64,000 bases of DNA from VRUE01 sp963728835 (GTDB taxonomy: Bacteria > Actinomycetota > Thermoleophilia > Solirubrobacterales > 70-9). The notes beneath the pieces were generated by a model, which saw nothing but the letters and a program-made list of their open reading frames with translations, did not search any database and had not been told where the DNA came from. Position 1 is the stretch's first letter, and every line of letters begins with the position of its first letter. The position numbers and the translations under genes are program-made. This document shows, one piece after another, positions 34,534 to 43,320 of this stretch. Where the stretch lies: assembly GCA_963728835.1 (NCBI GenBank), contig CAVSKZ010000002.1, forward strand, positions 558,001 to 622,000, in the 5' to 3' direction.

Positions 34534-35893
34534 CTAAAGAGCTAGGGAAAGCGGCTCTTCGAGGAGTGAGCGGATGCGAGCGAGGAATTCGGCTGCGGGG
34601 GCGCCGTAGAGGATGCGGTGGTCGCAGGCGAGGTTGACCCGCATCAGGTGGGCGGTGGCGATTGGGCGCCGTCGCGGACGACGGGGCGCTCGGAGATCGC
34701 GCCAACCGCGAGGATCGCGGCCTGGGGCGGGTTGATCACGGCGGCGAAGACGTCGATCCCGAACATCCCCAGGTTGGAGACGGTGAACGTCGCTCCGGAG
34801 AGCTCCGGCGGCGTGATCTGCCCATCCCGCACCCGCTGCGCCAGCGTCCGCGCCTCCGAGGCGATCTGACGCAGGCTCTTGCGGTCGGCGTCGAAGACCG
34901 TGGGCACGACCAGCCCGTCGTCGGTGGCCACGGCGACACCTACGTTCACCCGTGAGTAGAGCTCGAAGCGCCCGTCCCGATACGCCCCATTGGCCCGCGG
35001 GTGCTCCCGCAGCGCCAGCGCACAGGCCTTGACCACCATGTCGTTGAAGGAAGGAACGACGTCGCCCTCTTTCGCGCTCGCCTTGATCTGAGCTCTCGCC
35101 GCAACCAACCGGCTCATATCGATCTCCGCCTCCAGATAGAAGTGAGGCGCCGTGGCCTTCGACTCAGCCATTCGACGCGCAATGGTCGACTGGAGCTTCG
35201 ACAACTCTTCGTAGCTGACCTCACCCTTGGCCGTCTCGGGACGAGCCGCCTCGGCCGCGGGGCCCGTCGCGGCCTCGGGGGGCCCTGCGGGCGGGGGCTC
35301 CGCCTCCGTTCTCGGCCCCCCCGAGTCCGCGCCACCCGCGGAGGCAGCCTTCTCCACATCCGCCTTGACGATCCGCCCCCCCGGCCCAGACCCCTCAAGC
35401 TCCCCCAAATCGAGGCCGCGCTCCTTGGCAATCCTCCGAGCTACAGGGGAAGCTTTCGGCCGACCGTCGCCGTCGTGAGCTGCACCGGTCTCGCGTTCCT
35501 CGGCGACGGCCGCGTTGATAGCCGTCTCCTCCGCGGGTGGCGTGGGGGCTGGGGGGTCGAGGACGGACGCTCTGCGTCCGCCCGCAGCGCCCCCCCTTCC
35601 CCCGCGACAGGACCCGCGGCCGACTCGTCGGAGGCTTCATCGTCCTTCTGACCGCCGTCCGAACCCCCCACCCGAGCAATCGGCGTCCCGATAGCCACCG
35701 TCTCGCCCTCCTGCACGAGGATCTCGCTCAGCGTCCCCGCCACGTCGCTTTCATAAGCCATGTTCGCCTTGTCCGTCTCGATCTCCACCAGCTCGTCCCC
35801 GACGGCGACCTCGTCCCCGACCTGCTTCAGCCACTGCAGGATCGTCCCCTCCTCCATCGAGTCCGACAGCCTCGGCATCACCACGTCGGCCAT
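34534..35893 (-). CDS. pdhC: Pyruvate dehydrogenase E2, dihydrolipoyl acetyltransferase (two frameshifts)
   Basis: From ATG 35893: lipoyl domain (MPRLSDSMEEGTILQW, lipoylation site ETDKANMAYESDV), linker 1, E1/E3-binding domain (ASPVARRIAKERGLDLGELEG, GPGGRIVKADVE), linker 2, and the catalytic domain with ACDHRILYGAPAAEF (catalytic His). Breaks near 35548 and 34667 can each be closed by one base. Both linkers contain copies of the 90-bp repeat. It forms the core of the complex with E1 (pdhA, pdhB) and E3 (lpdA). The start overlaps the pdhB stop by one base. Confidence 0.92.
35253..35342 (-). repeat. Dispersed ~90-bp coding repeat, copy B
   Basis: Reverse-strand copy of 33341-33430, exactly 90 bases with about five differences. 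It encodes the Pro/Ala/Glu-rich second linker of E2 (GGADSGGPRTEAEPPPAGPP). Confidence 0.8.
35530..35621 (+). repeat. Dispersed ~90-bp coding repeat, copy C
   Basis: 92 bases beginning TCCGCGGGTGGCG and ending ACCCGCGGCC, more diverged from copies A and B in the middle. It lies antisense within pdhC and supplies most of the first linker. The frameshift near 35548 falls inside it. Confidence 0.6.
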
Positions 35894-36882
35894 CAGATCG
35901 ACCCCTCCAGCGTGGCCAGCGCCGCCTTCACGACGTGCTCTTCGTGGGGAATCGCCGCCTGCTCCAGCCGCCTCGAGTAGGGCATGTGCACGTCGGCGCC
36001 GGTCACCCGCTGCACCGGTGCGTCGAGGTCGTCGAAGGCCTGCTCGGTGATCAGCGCCGCCAGGTTGGCGCCGACGCCGCCGTGCGGCCAGCCCTCCTCG
36101 ACGATCACAGCGCGGTTGGTCTTGCGCACCGAGTCAAGGATCGTGTCGAGGTCGAGCGGGCGCAGGGTGCGGGGGTCGATCACCTCGGCCTCGACCCCGT
36201 GCTCGTGTGAGAGCACCCGAGCCGCGTCTTCGGCGACGTGGGCCATCTTGAGGATGCCGACGATCGTCACGTCGGAGCCCTCGCACCGCACCGCGGCCTC
36301 GCCGAAGCGCAGGATCTCCTCGGCGTCGTCGCTGACATCCCCCCGCCGCCCGTAGAGGCTCTCGTGCTCGATGAAGACGACCGGGTTGTCGTCGCGGATG
36401 GCGGCCTTCAGCAGCGCCTTGCCGTCACCCGGCGTCGAGGGGCAGGCGACGAGCAGGCCCGGGACCTGCAGGAAGAGCGCCTCGAAGCTGTGCGAATGGG
36501 TGGGCCCGAGCTGGTGCCCGCCCCCGCCCGGCATCCGCACCACCATCGGCACCCGCGCCTGGCCGTTGAACATGTAGGGGATCGCGGCGGCGTGGTTGAC
36601 GATCTGGTCGAGCGCCAGCAGCGCGAAGTTGACCGTCATCAGCTCGACCACCGGCCGCAGCCCCGCCATCGCCGCGCCGACGCCGGTGCCGACGATCGTG
36701 TTCTCGGAGATCGGCGTGTCGCGCACGCGCCGCTCGCCGAACTCCTCCAGCAGCCCTTCGGTCACCTTGAAGGCGCCCTGGAAGACCCCGACGTCCTCGC
36801 CCATCACGAAGACGGCCTCGTCGCGCCGCATCTCCTCCGCCATCGCGTCGCGCAGGGCCTCGCGCATCCGCAGCTCGGTCAT
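35893..36882 (-). CDS. pdhB: Pyruvate dehydrogenase E1 component, beta subunit
   Basis: A 329-residue transketolase-type beta subunit: MTELRMREALRDAMAEEM, then VFVMGEDVGVFQGAFKVTEGL, the RDTPISENTIVGTGVGAA motif (Glu that activates ThDP), HSHSFEALF, and a C-terminal domain with IDPRTLRPLDLDTI and VIVEEGWPHGGVGANLA. It pairs with E1 alpha to decarboxylate pyruvate on ThDP. ATG 36882 overlaps the pdhA stop (ATGA). Confidence 0.95.
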   Translation of the reverse strand: MTELRMREALRDAMAEEMRRDEAVFVMGEDVGVFQGAFKVTEGLLEEFGERRVRDTPISENTIVGTGVGAAMAGLRPVVELMTVNFALLALDQIVNHAAAIPYMFNGQARVPMVVRMPGGGGHQLGPTHSHSFEALFLQVPGLLVACPSTPGDGKALLKAAIRDDNPVVFIEHESLYGRRGDVSDDAEEILRFGEAAVRCEGSDVTIVGILKMAHVAEDAARVLSHEHGVEAEVIDPRTLRPLDLDTILDSVRKTNRAVIVEEGWPHGGVGANLAALITEQAFDDLDAPVQRVTGADVHMPYSRRLEQAAIPHEEHVVKAALATLEGSI

Positions 36883-38114
36883 CGCTCCTCGACCTCCTCG
36901 GCGACGGGAGAACCGTCGTCCTCCTCGGAGTTTCCCCGCTCGCCGCTCTCCTCGGCCACCTCGGGCTCGACGCCCTCCTGGGCGTCCCCGCTCTCGGCGG
37001 GGTTCGGCCGCGGGCCGTCGGGCTGGCCGGCGTACGCGGCGCCGGCCTCGGCCAGCTCGCGCGCCGCCTCGGGCATGTGGTGCTCGTCCTCTCCCCGGTG
37101 CGGCTCGGGGCTGCGCTCGTCGACCGCGTACCAGCCGGCGTCGCTGTCGAGCACGTAGAGGCTCTCGTACAGGGTGTCGAGGGCCGGCTCGGGAGAGGAG
37201 TCGGCGAACTCGACCGCGGCGAGGACCGCCTCCTCCGCCTTGTCGCGCACCTCCTGCACCTCGCGCTCGCCCAGCACGCCCGCATCGACGCAGCGCCGCG
37301 CGAAGAGCTCGATCGGGTCTTTCTCCTGCCACTCCTCGACCTCCTCGCGCTCGCGGTAGACCTCGGGGTCGGCCGCGGAGTGGCCGCGGAAGCGGTAGGT
37401 GAAGGCCTCGAGCATCGTCGGCCGGCGCTCCTCGCGGGCGAGCCGGACGCCCTCGGTCACCGCCTCGCGCACCGCCAGCACGTCCATGCCGTCGATCCGC
37501 TGCCCGGGAACCCCGTAGCCCTCCGCCTTCTTGGAGAGATCGGTCTGGGCCGAGTGCCGCTCGACCGAGGTGCCCATCCCGTAGAGGTTGTTCTCGACCA
37601 GGAAGAGGACGGGCAGGCTCCAGAGCGCCGCCAGGTTCATCGTCTCGCCGAAGTTGCCGGCGTTGGAGGCGCCGTCGCCGAACATGCAGACCGTGACCGC
37701 GTCCTCCCCCTTGTACTCGGAGGCGAGGGCAAGGCCGGCCGCGATCGGCAGGTTTCCGCCGACGATCCCGTAGCCGCCCATGAAGCGGTGCTCGGCGTCG
37801 AAGATGTGCATCGACCCGCCGCGGCCGCCGCTGGTCCCGTCGACCCGGCCGAAGAGCTCGGCCATCACGCGCTTGGGGTCGGTGCCGCGAGCGATCGCGT
37901 GACCGTGCGTGCGGTAGGTGCCAATCAGGTAGTCCTCCTCGCGCATCGCCGCGGAGACGCCGACGATGGTGGCCTCCTCGCCGATCCCCAGGTGCAGGAA
38001 CCCTCCCGCCTTCGCCCGCTGGTACTGGCGCCCCGCCTCTTCCTCGAAGCGGCGGATCAGCGCCATCCGCGCCAGCAGCTCGTAACAGGTGGAGGCGTCA
38101 GGGAGATCGGCCAC
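36879..38114 (-). CDS. pdhA: Pyruvate dehydrogenase E1 component, alpha subunit
   Basis: A 411-residue subunit. GTYRTHGHAIARGTDP and GRVDGTSGGRGGSMHIFD precede the ThDP motif MFGDGASNAGNFGETMNLAA (GDG...N), and the phosphorylation-loop region YRFRGHSAADPEVYR follows. The catalytic part ends near residue 330. A further ~75 residues are acidic, Pro/Glu-rich and likely disordered (ESGDAQEGVEPEVAEESGER), which is unusual for this subunit. First gene of pdhA-pdhB-pdhC. Confidence 0.95.
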   Translation of the reverse strand: MADLPDASTCYELLARMALIRRFEEEAGRQYQRAKAGGFLHLGIGEEATIVGVSAAMREEDYLIGTYRTHGHAIARGTDPKRVMAELFGRVDGTSGGRGGSMHIFDAEHRFMGGYGIVGGNLPIAAGLALASEYKGEDAVTVCMFGDGASNAGNFGETMNLAALWSLPVLFLVENNLYGMGTSVERHSAQTDLSKKAEGYGVPGQRIDGMDVLAVREAVTEGVRLAREERRPTMLEAFTYRFRGHSAADPEVYREREEVEEWQEKDPIELFARRCVDAGVLGEREVQEVRDKAEEAVLAAVEFADSSPEPALDTLYESLYVLDSDAGWYAVDERSPEPHRGEDEHHMPEAARELAEAGAAYAGQPDGPRPNPAESGDAQEGVEPEVAEESGERGNSEEDDGSPVAEEVEER

Positions 38115-38123
38115 GCCCTGACC

Positions 38124-38720
38124 TTAGCTCGCGGCGCTGACCGCCTCCTCGACTCTGTCGTCCCCCCAGAAGACCTCGCCGCCGACGAGGAGGGAGGGGA
38201 CGCCGGTGACGCCGAGCTCGGCGGCCCGGTCGGTCGCCTCGCGCAGGCCGCCCTTGACCGCTTCGGTCTCCACCGCCTTCAGCAGCGCCCGCGGGTGCAG
38301 CTCGCAGGCCGCGGCGGCGATCAGCACGTTGTCGGAAACGGAGAGGTCGCGGCCGGCGACGAAGGCCTGGCGGAAGGCGGCGAGGGCGAAGGAGACGGTG
38401 CGGCCGGTCTGCTTGGCGAAGGTGGCGGCGCGCATCGCGAAGAGCATGTTGCCGGGCCACGGCTCGGGCCACCTCAGCGGCGGCAGCCCGTACCCGGCGG
38501 CCCGCCGCTCGACCTCGGCGATCCCCGCATCGCGGTCGGGCCCGTTGCCCCACGAGTCCCTTCCGAAGCGCCTGAACAGCCCCCCGAGCAGGATCGGCTG
38601 CCACTCCGGCTGCTCCAGGCCTGCTTCGGTGAACGCGCCGCTGACCCGCTCCGCGGTCAGGTATGCGTACGGCGAGCCCAGGTCGAAGTAGAAGGTCACC
38701 CTGGGGGAGAGATCGGCCAC
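38124..38720 (-). CDS. DsbA-fold 2-hydroxychromene-2-carboxylate isomerase family protein
   Basis: A 198-residue thioredoxin-fold protein: VTFYFDLGSPYAYLTAERV, ILLGGLFRRFG, a helical insertion, and GVTGVPSLLVGGEVFWGDDR with the cis-Pro loop. The CxxC of true DsbA is replaced by SPYA, as in HCCA isomerases and kappa-class GSTs, which use glutathione-like thiols. Substrate unknown. It lies just upstream of pdhA on the same strand. Confidence 0.85.
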   Translation of the reverse strand: MADLSPRVTFYFDLGSPYAYLTAERVSGAFTEAGLEQPEWQPILLGGLFRRFGRDSWGNGPDRDAGIAEVERRAAGYGLPPLRWPEPWPGNMLFAMRAATFAKQTGRTVSFALAAFRQAFVAGRDLSVSDNVLIAAAACELHPRALLKAVETEAVKGGLREATDRAAELGVTGVPSLLVGGEVFWGDDRVEEAVSAAS

Positions 38721-38756
38721 GTCAAGACCTTATGCGGGTGTGAGCGAGGCTAGGAG

Positions 38757-38790
38757 TGAGATATCTCATGGTAAATTTCATGAACATGAA
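38757..38790. promoter_or_regulatory. Two palindromic operators of the VapBC locus
   Basis: TGAGATATCTCA (38757-38768) and TTCATG-AA-CATGAA (38777-38790) are perfect palindromes directly before the AbrB-type antitoxin gene. AbrB/VapB dimers, often with the toxin, bind such sites to repress their own operon. Confidence 0.55.
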
Positions 38791-39049
38791 AAAACGCATG
38801 AAGATCAGCAAGGGCGGCCAGGTCTCGATCCCGGCGCCGATCCGCAAGCGCTGGGGGACGACGACGGTGACGCTCGAGGACCGCGGCGAGGAGATCGTCC
38901 TCAAGCCCGCTCCCGACGACCCGATCGAGGCGGCGGCGGGAGCCCTGGCCGACGAGCTTGGTCACATCGACTTGGTCGAGCTGCGCCGGATCGCCCGCGA
39001 AGACGACCGCATCGCGATGGAAAGGCGCGAACGCCGCGAATTCCGGTGA
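38786..39049 (+). CDS. AbrB/MazE-type antitoxin (VapB)
   Basis: A short DNA-binding protein: MKISKGGQVSIPAPIRKRWG is the swapped-hairpin AbrB domain, followed by VTLEDRGEEIVLKPAPDDP and a helical C-terminus that would bind the toxin. ATG 38786 is used; ATG 38798 fits the domain's usual start equally well, and an upstream GTG 38756 would run through the operators. Its stop overlaps the toxin start as GTGA. Confidence 0.8.
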   Translation: MKKRMKISKGGQVSIPAPIRKRWGTTTVTLEDRGEEIVLKPAPDDPIEAAAGALADELGHIDLVELRRIAREDDRIAMERRERREFR

Positions 39050-39462
39050 CGCTTCTCGACGCATACGCACTTATCGCGTATGTCATTGGCGGTCCTGCGA
39101 AGGAGAAGGTCATCGCGATCCTCCGCGAGAACCAGACCGCGATTGCGACCGCCAATCTGATCGAGGTGTTCGATGTTGTCGGCCGACAGCACGCTTATCC
39201 CGTGGAGCGGGTGTCGGAAATCGTCGAGCCGCTCTTCGCCACGACCCTCTCGGTGGTTCACCTCGACGAGCATCTGGCTCGGCGCGCCGCCGAGCTTCGC
39301 GTTGAGCACTACCACCGATCGCACAGCCCACTTTCCCTCGCCGACGTGATCCTGATCGCATCGGCACAGGCAGGCGACCGAATCGCGACCGCGGATCCGG
39401 ACGTTCTGGCTACCGCTTCGACGCTCGGCATCGGGACGGTCGAGCTGCCCGGTCAGGGCTAG
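39046..39462 (+). CDS. PIN-domain toxin (VapC)
   Basis: A 138-residue PIN RNase from GTG 39046. TLLDAYALIAYVIGG gives the first catalytic Asp, IATANLIEVFDVV the Glu, SLADVILIASA the second Asp and DRIATADPDVL the third. VapC proteins cleave tRNA or rRNA when not held by the antitoxin. It overlaps the antitoxin by 4 bases and is convergent with lpdA. Confidence 0.85.
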   Translation: MTLLDAYALIAYVIGGPAKEKVIAILRENQTAIATANLIEVFDVVGRQHAYPVERVSEIVEPLFATTLSVVHLDEHLARRAAELRVEHYHRSHSPLSLADVILIASAQAGDRIATADPDVLATASTLGIGTVELPGQG

Positions 39463-39479
39463 CCTCGAGCCGGCGAGGC

Positions 39480-40847
39480 TCAGGCGTGAATCGCCCAGCC
39501 GTCGACCGCACGGGCCGCGTCGAGGATCGCCTCGGAGATCGTCGGGTGGGGATGGACGATCCGGGCCAGCTCCTGGTATCCGCCCTCCAGCGCCATCGTC
39601 GCGACCAGCTCGGCGACCATGTCGCAGGCGCGGTTGCCGACGACGTGGGCGCCGAGGATCTCGCCGTACTTGGAGTCGACGACGAGCTTGACCAGGCCGT
39701 CTTTGTCGTCGTAGACGGTGGCGCCGCCGACGCCGCCGAGCTTCTGCTTGCCGACCTTGACGTCGTGGCCGGCCTCCTTGGCGGCCGCCTCGGTGAGGCC
39801 GACGCTCGCCACCTGCGGGTGGCAGAAGGTCGCCCCGGCGACGAGGTTCTGGTCGACCGGATGGGTCGGCTCGCCGGCTGCGTGCTCGACCGCGACGACG
39901 CCCTCCTCGGAGGCCTTGTGGGCGAGCGCCTTGGCGCCCGTGAGGTCGCCGATCGCGTAGACCTTGGGGTTCGAGGTGCGCCCGTACTCGTCGACCTTCA
40001 CCTTGCCTTTGTCGGTCAGCTCGACGCCTGCCTCCGAGAGGCCGAGCCCCTCGACGTCGGCGGAGCGGCCGCCGGCGATGCAGAGGTAGTCGACCTCGGT
40101 CGACTCCCCGCCGTAGCTGAGCTTGACCGAGCTCTCGCCGGCCTCGACGTTCTCGACCGGCGTGCCGGTGGAGATCGTCACGTTCTGCTTCTCGAAGGCG
40201 CGCTTGACGATTCGAGCCATGTCCTTGTCCTCGGCCGGGAGGATCTGGTCGAGCATCTCGATCAGCACCACCTCGGTGCCGAAGCGGCCGTAGGCGGAGG
40301 CGATCTCACAGCCCGAGGCGCCGGCGCCTGCCACGGCGATCCTCTTCGGCTGCTCGGGGAGGGACCAGGCGCCCCAGGTGTCGACGACGCGGCCGCCGAA
40401 CTCGACGCCGGGGATCGGCAGGGCCTCCGAGCCGGTGGCGAGCACGACCGTGCCGGCCTCGTAGACCTCGTCGCCCACCTTGACGTTGCCCTCCGGCGTC
40501 AGCGCCCCCTCACCCTCGACCATCGCGATCTTGTTCTTGTCCCAGAGCATCTTGACGCCGCCGGAGAGCGACTCCGAGACGTCGGCGCGGCGCCTGCCCA
40601 GCGCCTCCCAGTCGAGCGAGACGTCCTTGGCGACGACGCCGAGCTCGGCGCTCTCACGCGCCTGCTCGTAGATCTCGGCCGTGCGCAGCACGGTCTTGGC
40701 CGGGATGCAGGCGTAGTTGAGGCAGCGCCCGCCGGGCTTGTCGCGCTCGACCACGGCGGTCTTCTTGCCCAGCTGGGCGGCCCGGATCGCGGCCACGTAG
40801 CCCCCCGGGCCCCCGCCGATGACGATCACGTCGTAGGAATCAGCCAC
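39480..40847 (-). CDS. lpdA: Dihydrolipoyl dehydrogenase (E3)
   Basis: A 455-residue flavoprotein: FAD motif IVIGGGPGGYVAAIRA, redox disulfide GRCLNYACIPAKT (about 41-53), NAD motif AVAGAGASGCEIASAYG, second FAD motif VYAIGDLTG and the C-terminal HPHPTISE with the catalytic His-Glu. It reoxidises lipoyl groups of E2 with NAD. It stands apart from the pdhABC operon, separated by the DsbA-like and vapBC genes. Confidence 0.96.
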   Translation of the reverse strand: MADSYDVIVIGGGPGGYVAAIRAAQLGKKTAVVERDKPGGRCLNYACIPAKTVLRTAEIYEQARESAELGVVAKDVSLDWEALGRRRADVSESLSGGVKMLWDKNKIAMVEGEGALTPEGNVKVGDEVYEAGTVVLATGSEALPIPGVEFGGRVVDTWGAWSLPEQPKRIAVAGAGASGCEIASAYGRFGTEVVLIEMLDQILPAEDKDMARIVKRAFEKQNVTISTGTPVENVEAGESSVKLSYGGESTEVDYLCIAGGRSADVEGLGLSEAGVELTDKGKVKVDEYGRTSNPKVYAIGDLTGAKALAHKASEEGVVAVEHAAGEPTHPVDQNLVAGATFCHPQVASVGLTEAAAKEAGHDVKVGKQKLGGVGGATVYDDKDGLVKLVVDSKYGEILGAHVVGNRACDMVAELVATMALEGGYQELARIVHPHPTISEAILDAARAVDGWAIHA

Positions 40848-40923
40848 TGCCCCTGAGCCTATAGAAGCCGCCTTCCGGTGCGCCTTATCCAGCCATACCG
40901 GGGAAAAAGCGCACCGGAACGAG

Positions 40924-41427
40924 TCAGTTGCGGGTCGGCATCTGGATCCGGGCCATCGCCTTGACCATGAAGAAGAAGAACGTCCCGGCGACCGCCAGCA
41001 GGGCGAGTGTGCCGAGGATCTGGGCGAGCGAGGAGGCCGCCACCAGGAGGCCGAAGAAGGCGCTGAAGAGGATGAAGACCAGGACCAGCTGGAAGCCGAG
41101 CACCGCCCAGTAGCGCGCCCGCCACATGCCCCAGGCCATCATCGCGGTAAGCAGCGCCGGCGCCAGCGCCTGTACGAACAGCGGTTTCTCCCCGTCGACC
41201 TCGGTGCCGGAGACGTAGCCGATCACGACCGAGATCGAGATCAGGGCGGAGACGACGGCGCCGATCGTCACCACCAGCGGCCGCTCGCCCTCTCCCAGCG
41301 GCTCTAGCGCTTCGCGCGCGGCCTGGTTGCGTTCCTCCGCTTTAGCGTAGCCGCGCTCCATCCGCTCGCGCGGGGTGGGGGAGGCGCCGCGCTGCTTGCG
41401 CTTTCGCGGCTCGGCCGGGTCAGGCAC
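40924..41427 (-). CDS. Small integral membrane protein
   Basis: A 167-residue protein. A basic N-terminus (PRKRKQRGASPTPRERMERG) is followed by four hydrophobic segments: LVVTIGAVVSALISISVVIG, FVQALAPALLTAMMAWGMW, AVLGFQLVLVFILFSAFFGL and LALLAVAGTFFFFMVKAMA. No family recognised. Its start overlaps the thiE stop by 8 bases, so it is translated after thiE in the same transcript. Confidence 0.65.
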   Translation of the reverse strand: MPDPAEPRKRKQRGASPTPRERMERGYAKAEERNQAAREALEPLGEGERPLVVTIGAVVSALISISVVIGYVSGTEVDGEKPLFVQALAPALLTAMMAWGMWRARYWAVLGFQLVLVFILFSAFFGLLVAASSLAQILGTLALLAVAGTFFFFMVKAMARIQMPTRN

Positions 41428-42130
41428 CGGGCGCCGCCTCCCCCAGCGGCGCGAAGGCGCCGCGCAGCTCCTCCGCGGCCGCGGCCGGGTCCTCGGCGTC
41501 GCGGATCGCCCGCACGACGCAGATCCGCCGTGCCCCGGCGTCGACCACCTCCGCGGCGTTGGCCGCGTCGACGCCTCCGATCGCGAAGAAGGGGTGGGGG
41601 GCGCCGGCCGCCGCGTGGCGGATCAGGTCGAGCCCGACCGCGGGGCGGCCCTCCTTCGTCGGCGTCTCCCAGATGGGCCCGACGCTCACGTAGTCCACGG
41701 GCAGTTGTGCAGCCGCGGCAATTTGCTCTTTCGTGTGAGTCGAAAGGCCGACGATGACGTCTGGGCCCAGCATCTCGCGAACCTCCGTCACCGGCATGTC
41801 GTCCTGGCCCACGTGGACGCCGTCGGCGTTGCAGGCTCGGGCCAGGTCGGGGTCGTCGTTGACGACGAAGAGGGCGCTGTAGGTGTCGCAGAGCCGGCGG
41901 AAGGTGAGGGCGGCGAGCTCCACCTCGCGCCGCGGCAGCGACTTCTCGCGCAGCTGGACTATGTCGACGCCGCCGTTCAGCGCCGCCCGCAGCAGCGGCT
42001 CGGGGTCTTCGCCGTGGGGTCGGGCGTCGCAGCAGAGGTAGAGGCGCGCAGTGCGCAGCCGCTCGCGGCGCAGTGGGCCCTTGGCGTCGGGTGTGGCGAG
42101 GCTCACCCCCGGATTATCGCTCGGTAGCAT
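41420..42130 (-). CDS. thiE: Thiamine-phosphate synthase
   Basis: A 236-residue TIM-barrel enzyme: ARLYLCCD, GGVDIVQLREKSL (pyrophosphate contacts), FVVNDDPDLARACNADGVHVGQDDMP, VGLSTHT, YVSVGPIWETPTKEGRPAVG and FAIGGVDAANAAEV. It joins the thiazole and pyrimidine phosphates to form thiamine phosphate. ATG 42130 gives a 25-residue lead; a GTG at SLATPDAKG is a possible later start. It is divergent from the riboswitch-controlled thiO-thiSG operon. Confidence 0.93.
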   Translation of the reverse strand: MLPSDNPGVSLATPDAKGPLRRERLRTARLYLCCDARPHGEDPEPLLRAALNGGVDIVQLREKSLPRREVELAALTFRRLCDTYSALFVVNDDPDLARACNADGVHVGQDDMPVTEVREMLGPDVIVGLSTHTKEQIAAAAQLPVDYVSVGPIWETPTKEGRPAVGLDLIRHAAAGAPHPFFAIGGVDAANAAEVVDAGARRICVVRAIRDAEDPAAAAEELRGAFAPLGEAAPGA

Positions 42131-42133
42131 CGG

Positions 42134-42211
42134 TGGGGTACGGGAGCCCACGAGGCTGAGAGGGTGGCAACGAGGCCACCGACCGTCTGGACCTGATCCG
42201 GGTAATGCCGG
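42134..42211 (+). ncRNA. TPP riboswitch
   Basis: The conserved thi-box is present: GAGGCTGAGAGGG (42151-42163) and GACCGTCTGGACCTGATCCGG followed by GTAATGCCGGCGG, with the paired GGTGGC/GCCACC variable stem between. It precedes thiO. The GGAGG ribosome-binding site and TTG start of thiO follow directly, so TPP binding would act on translation (or on termination) of thiO-thiSG. Confidence 0.93.
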
Positions 42212-42222
42212 CGGAGGCAAGA

Positions 42223-43320
42223 TTGAGCGACAGAGGCAGCTATGACGCGGTGGTGGTCGGCGGCGGCGCGGTCGGGCTCTGCTGCGCCTGGCGCCTCTCA
42301 CGGCGCGGCGCGCGCGTCGTCGTCCTCGACCGCGCTGTGCCCCCGGCCGGGGCTACTCGGGTCGCCGCCGGGATGCTGGCGCCGGTCGGCGAGCTGGCCT
42401 TCGGCGAGCCGGAGCTGCTGCGGATGACGCTCGCGGCCGCCGAGGCCTTCCCCGGCTTCGTCGCCGAGCTGGAGGCAGCGAGTGGGATGAGCAGCGGCTA
42501 CGAGCGCTGTGGCGCCCTGCACGTCGCGCTCGACCGCGACGAGGCGGCGGAGCTGCGCCGCGTCCACGAGCTGCAGCGCTCTCTGGGCCTCGGTGCGGAG
42601 TGGCTGCCGCCGCGACGTTGCCGCGATCTGGAGCCGGGCCTGACGCCCTCCTTCAACGGGGGGGTGCACGCGCCCAAGGAGGCGGCGGTGGACCCGCGGC
42701 TGATGACGCAAGCGTTGCTGGCCGCCCTGGCCGGCGAAGGGGCCGAGGTGCGGGCCGGGTGTGAGGTCACCGAGGCGATCCTCGACGGCGAGCGGATCGA
42801 GGGCGTGCGCACGGCGGCAGGGGAGGAGCTGCGCGCCGGCACGGTGGTGCTCGCCGCCGGCGCCTGGGCGGGCGCGGCCGCCTGGCTGCCCGAGCATGCC
42901 CGCCCCCCCGTCCGTCCGGTCAAGGGGCAGATCCTCGAGCTGCGCGCGCCGGACGGGGAGCCGCCCTGCGAGCGGATCGTCGCGTCCGAGCGGATCTACC
43001 TGGTCCCCCGTCCCGACGGCCGCCTGATCGCCGGCGCGACCACCGAGGAGCGCGGCTTCGACACCACCGTCACCGCGGGCGGCGTCCACGAGCTGCTGCG
43101 CGAGGCCTACCGCCTGCTGCCCGACGTCGCCGAGCTGGAGCTGGTCGAAGCGATGGCGGGGCTGCGCCCGGGCACTCCCGACAACCTGCCGCTGGTCGGC
43201 CCCGGAGCGCTCGACGGCCTCGTCCTCGCCTGCGGCCACTACCGCAACGGCATCCTGCTGGCGCCGCTGGCCGGCGAAGCGGTCGCCGCCGAGCTCGCCG
43301 GCGCGGAGGTGGCGGGATGA
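42223..43320 (+). CDS. thiO: Glycine oxidase
   Basis: A 365-residue DAO-family flavoenzyme: YDAVVVGGGAVGLCCAWRLS (FAD motif), GATRVAAGMLAPVGEL, GTVVLAAGAWAGAAA, VKGQILELRAPDG and CGHYRNGILLAPLAGEAVA. It makes iminoglycine for thiazole formation. TTG 42223 is preferred: GGAGG lies 7 bases upstream. ATG 42205 is in frame but sits inside the riboswitch. The stop overlaps the thiS start as ATGA. Confidence 0.92.
   Translation: MSDRGSYDAVVVGGGAVGLCCAWRLSRRGARVVVLDRAVPPAGATRVAAGMLAPVGELAFGEPELLRMTLAAAEAFPGFVAELEAASGMSSGYERCGALHVALDRDEAAELRRVHELQRSLGLGAEWLPPRRCRDLEPGLTPSFNGGVHAPKEAAVDPRLMTQALLAALAGEGAEVRAGCEVTEAILDGERIEGVRTAAGEELRAGTVVLAAGAWAGAAAWLPEHARPPVRPVKGQILELRAPDGEPPCERIVASERIYLVPRPDGRLIAGATTEERGFDTTVTAGGVHELLREAYRLLPDVAELELVEAMAGLRPGTPDNLPLVGPGALDGLVLACGHYRNGILLAPLAGEAVAAELAGAEVAG

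Noticed and set aside
39486..40856. 456-residue plus-strand frame opposite lpdA
   Set aside because: Exact shadow of a clearly identified E3 gene.
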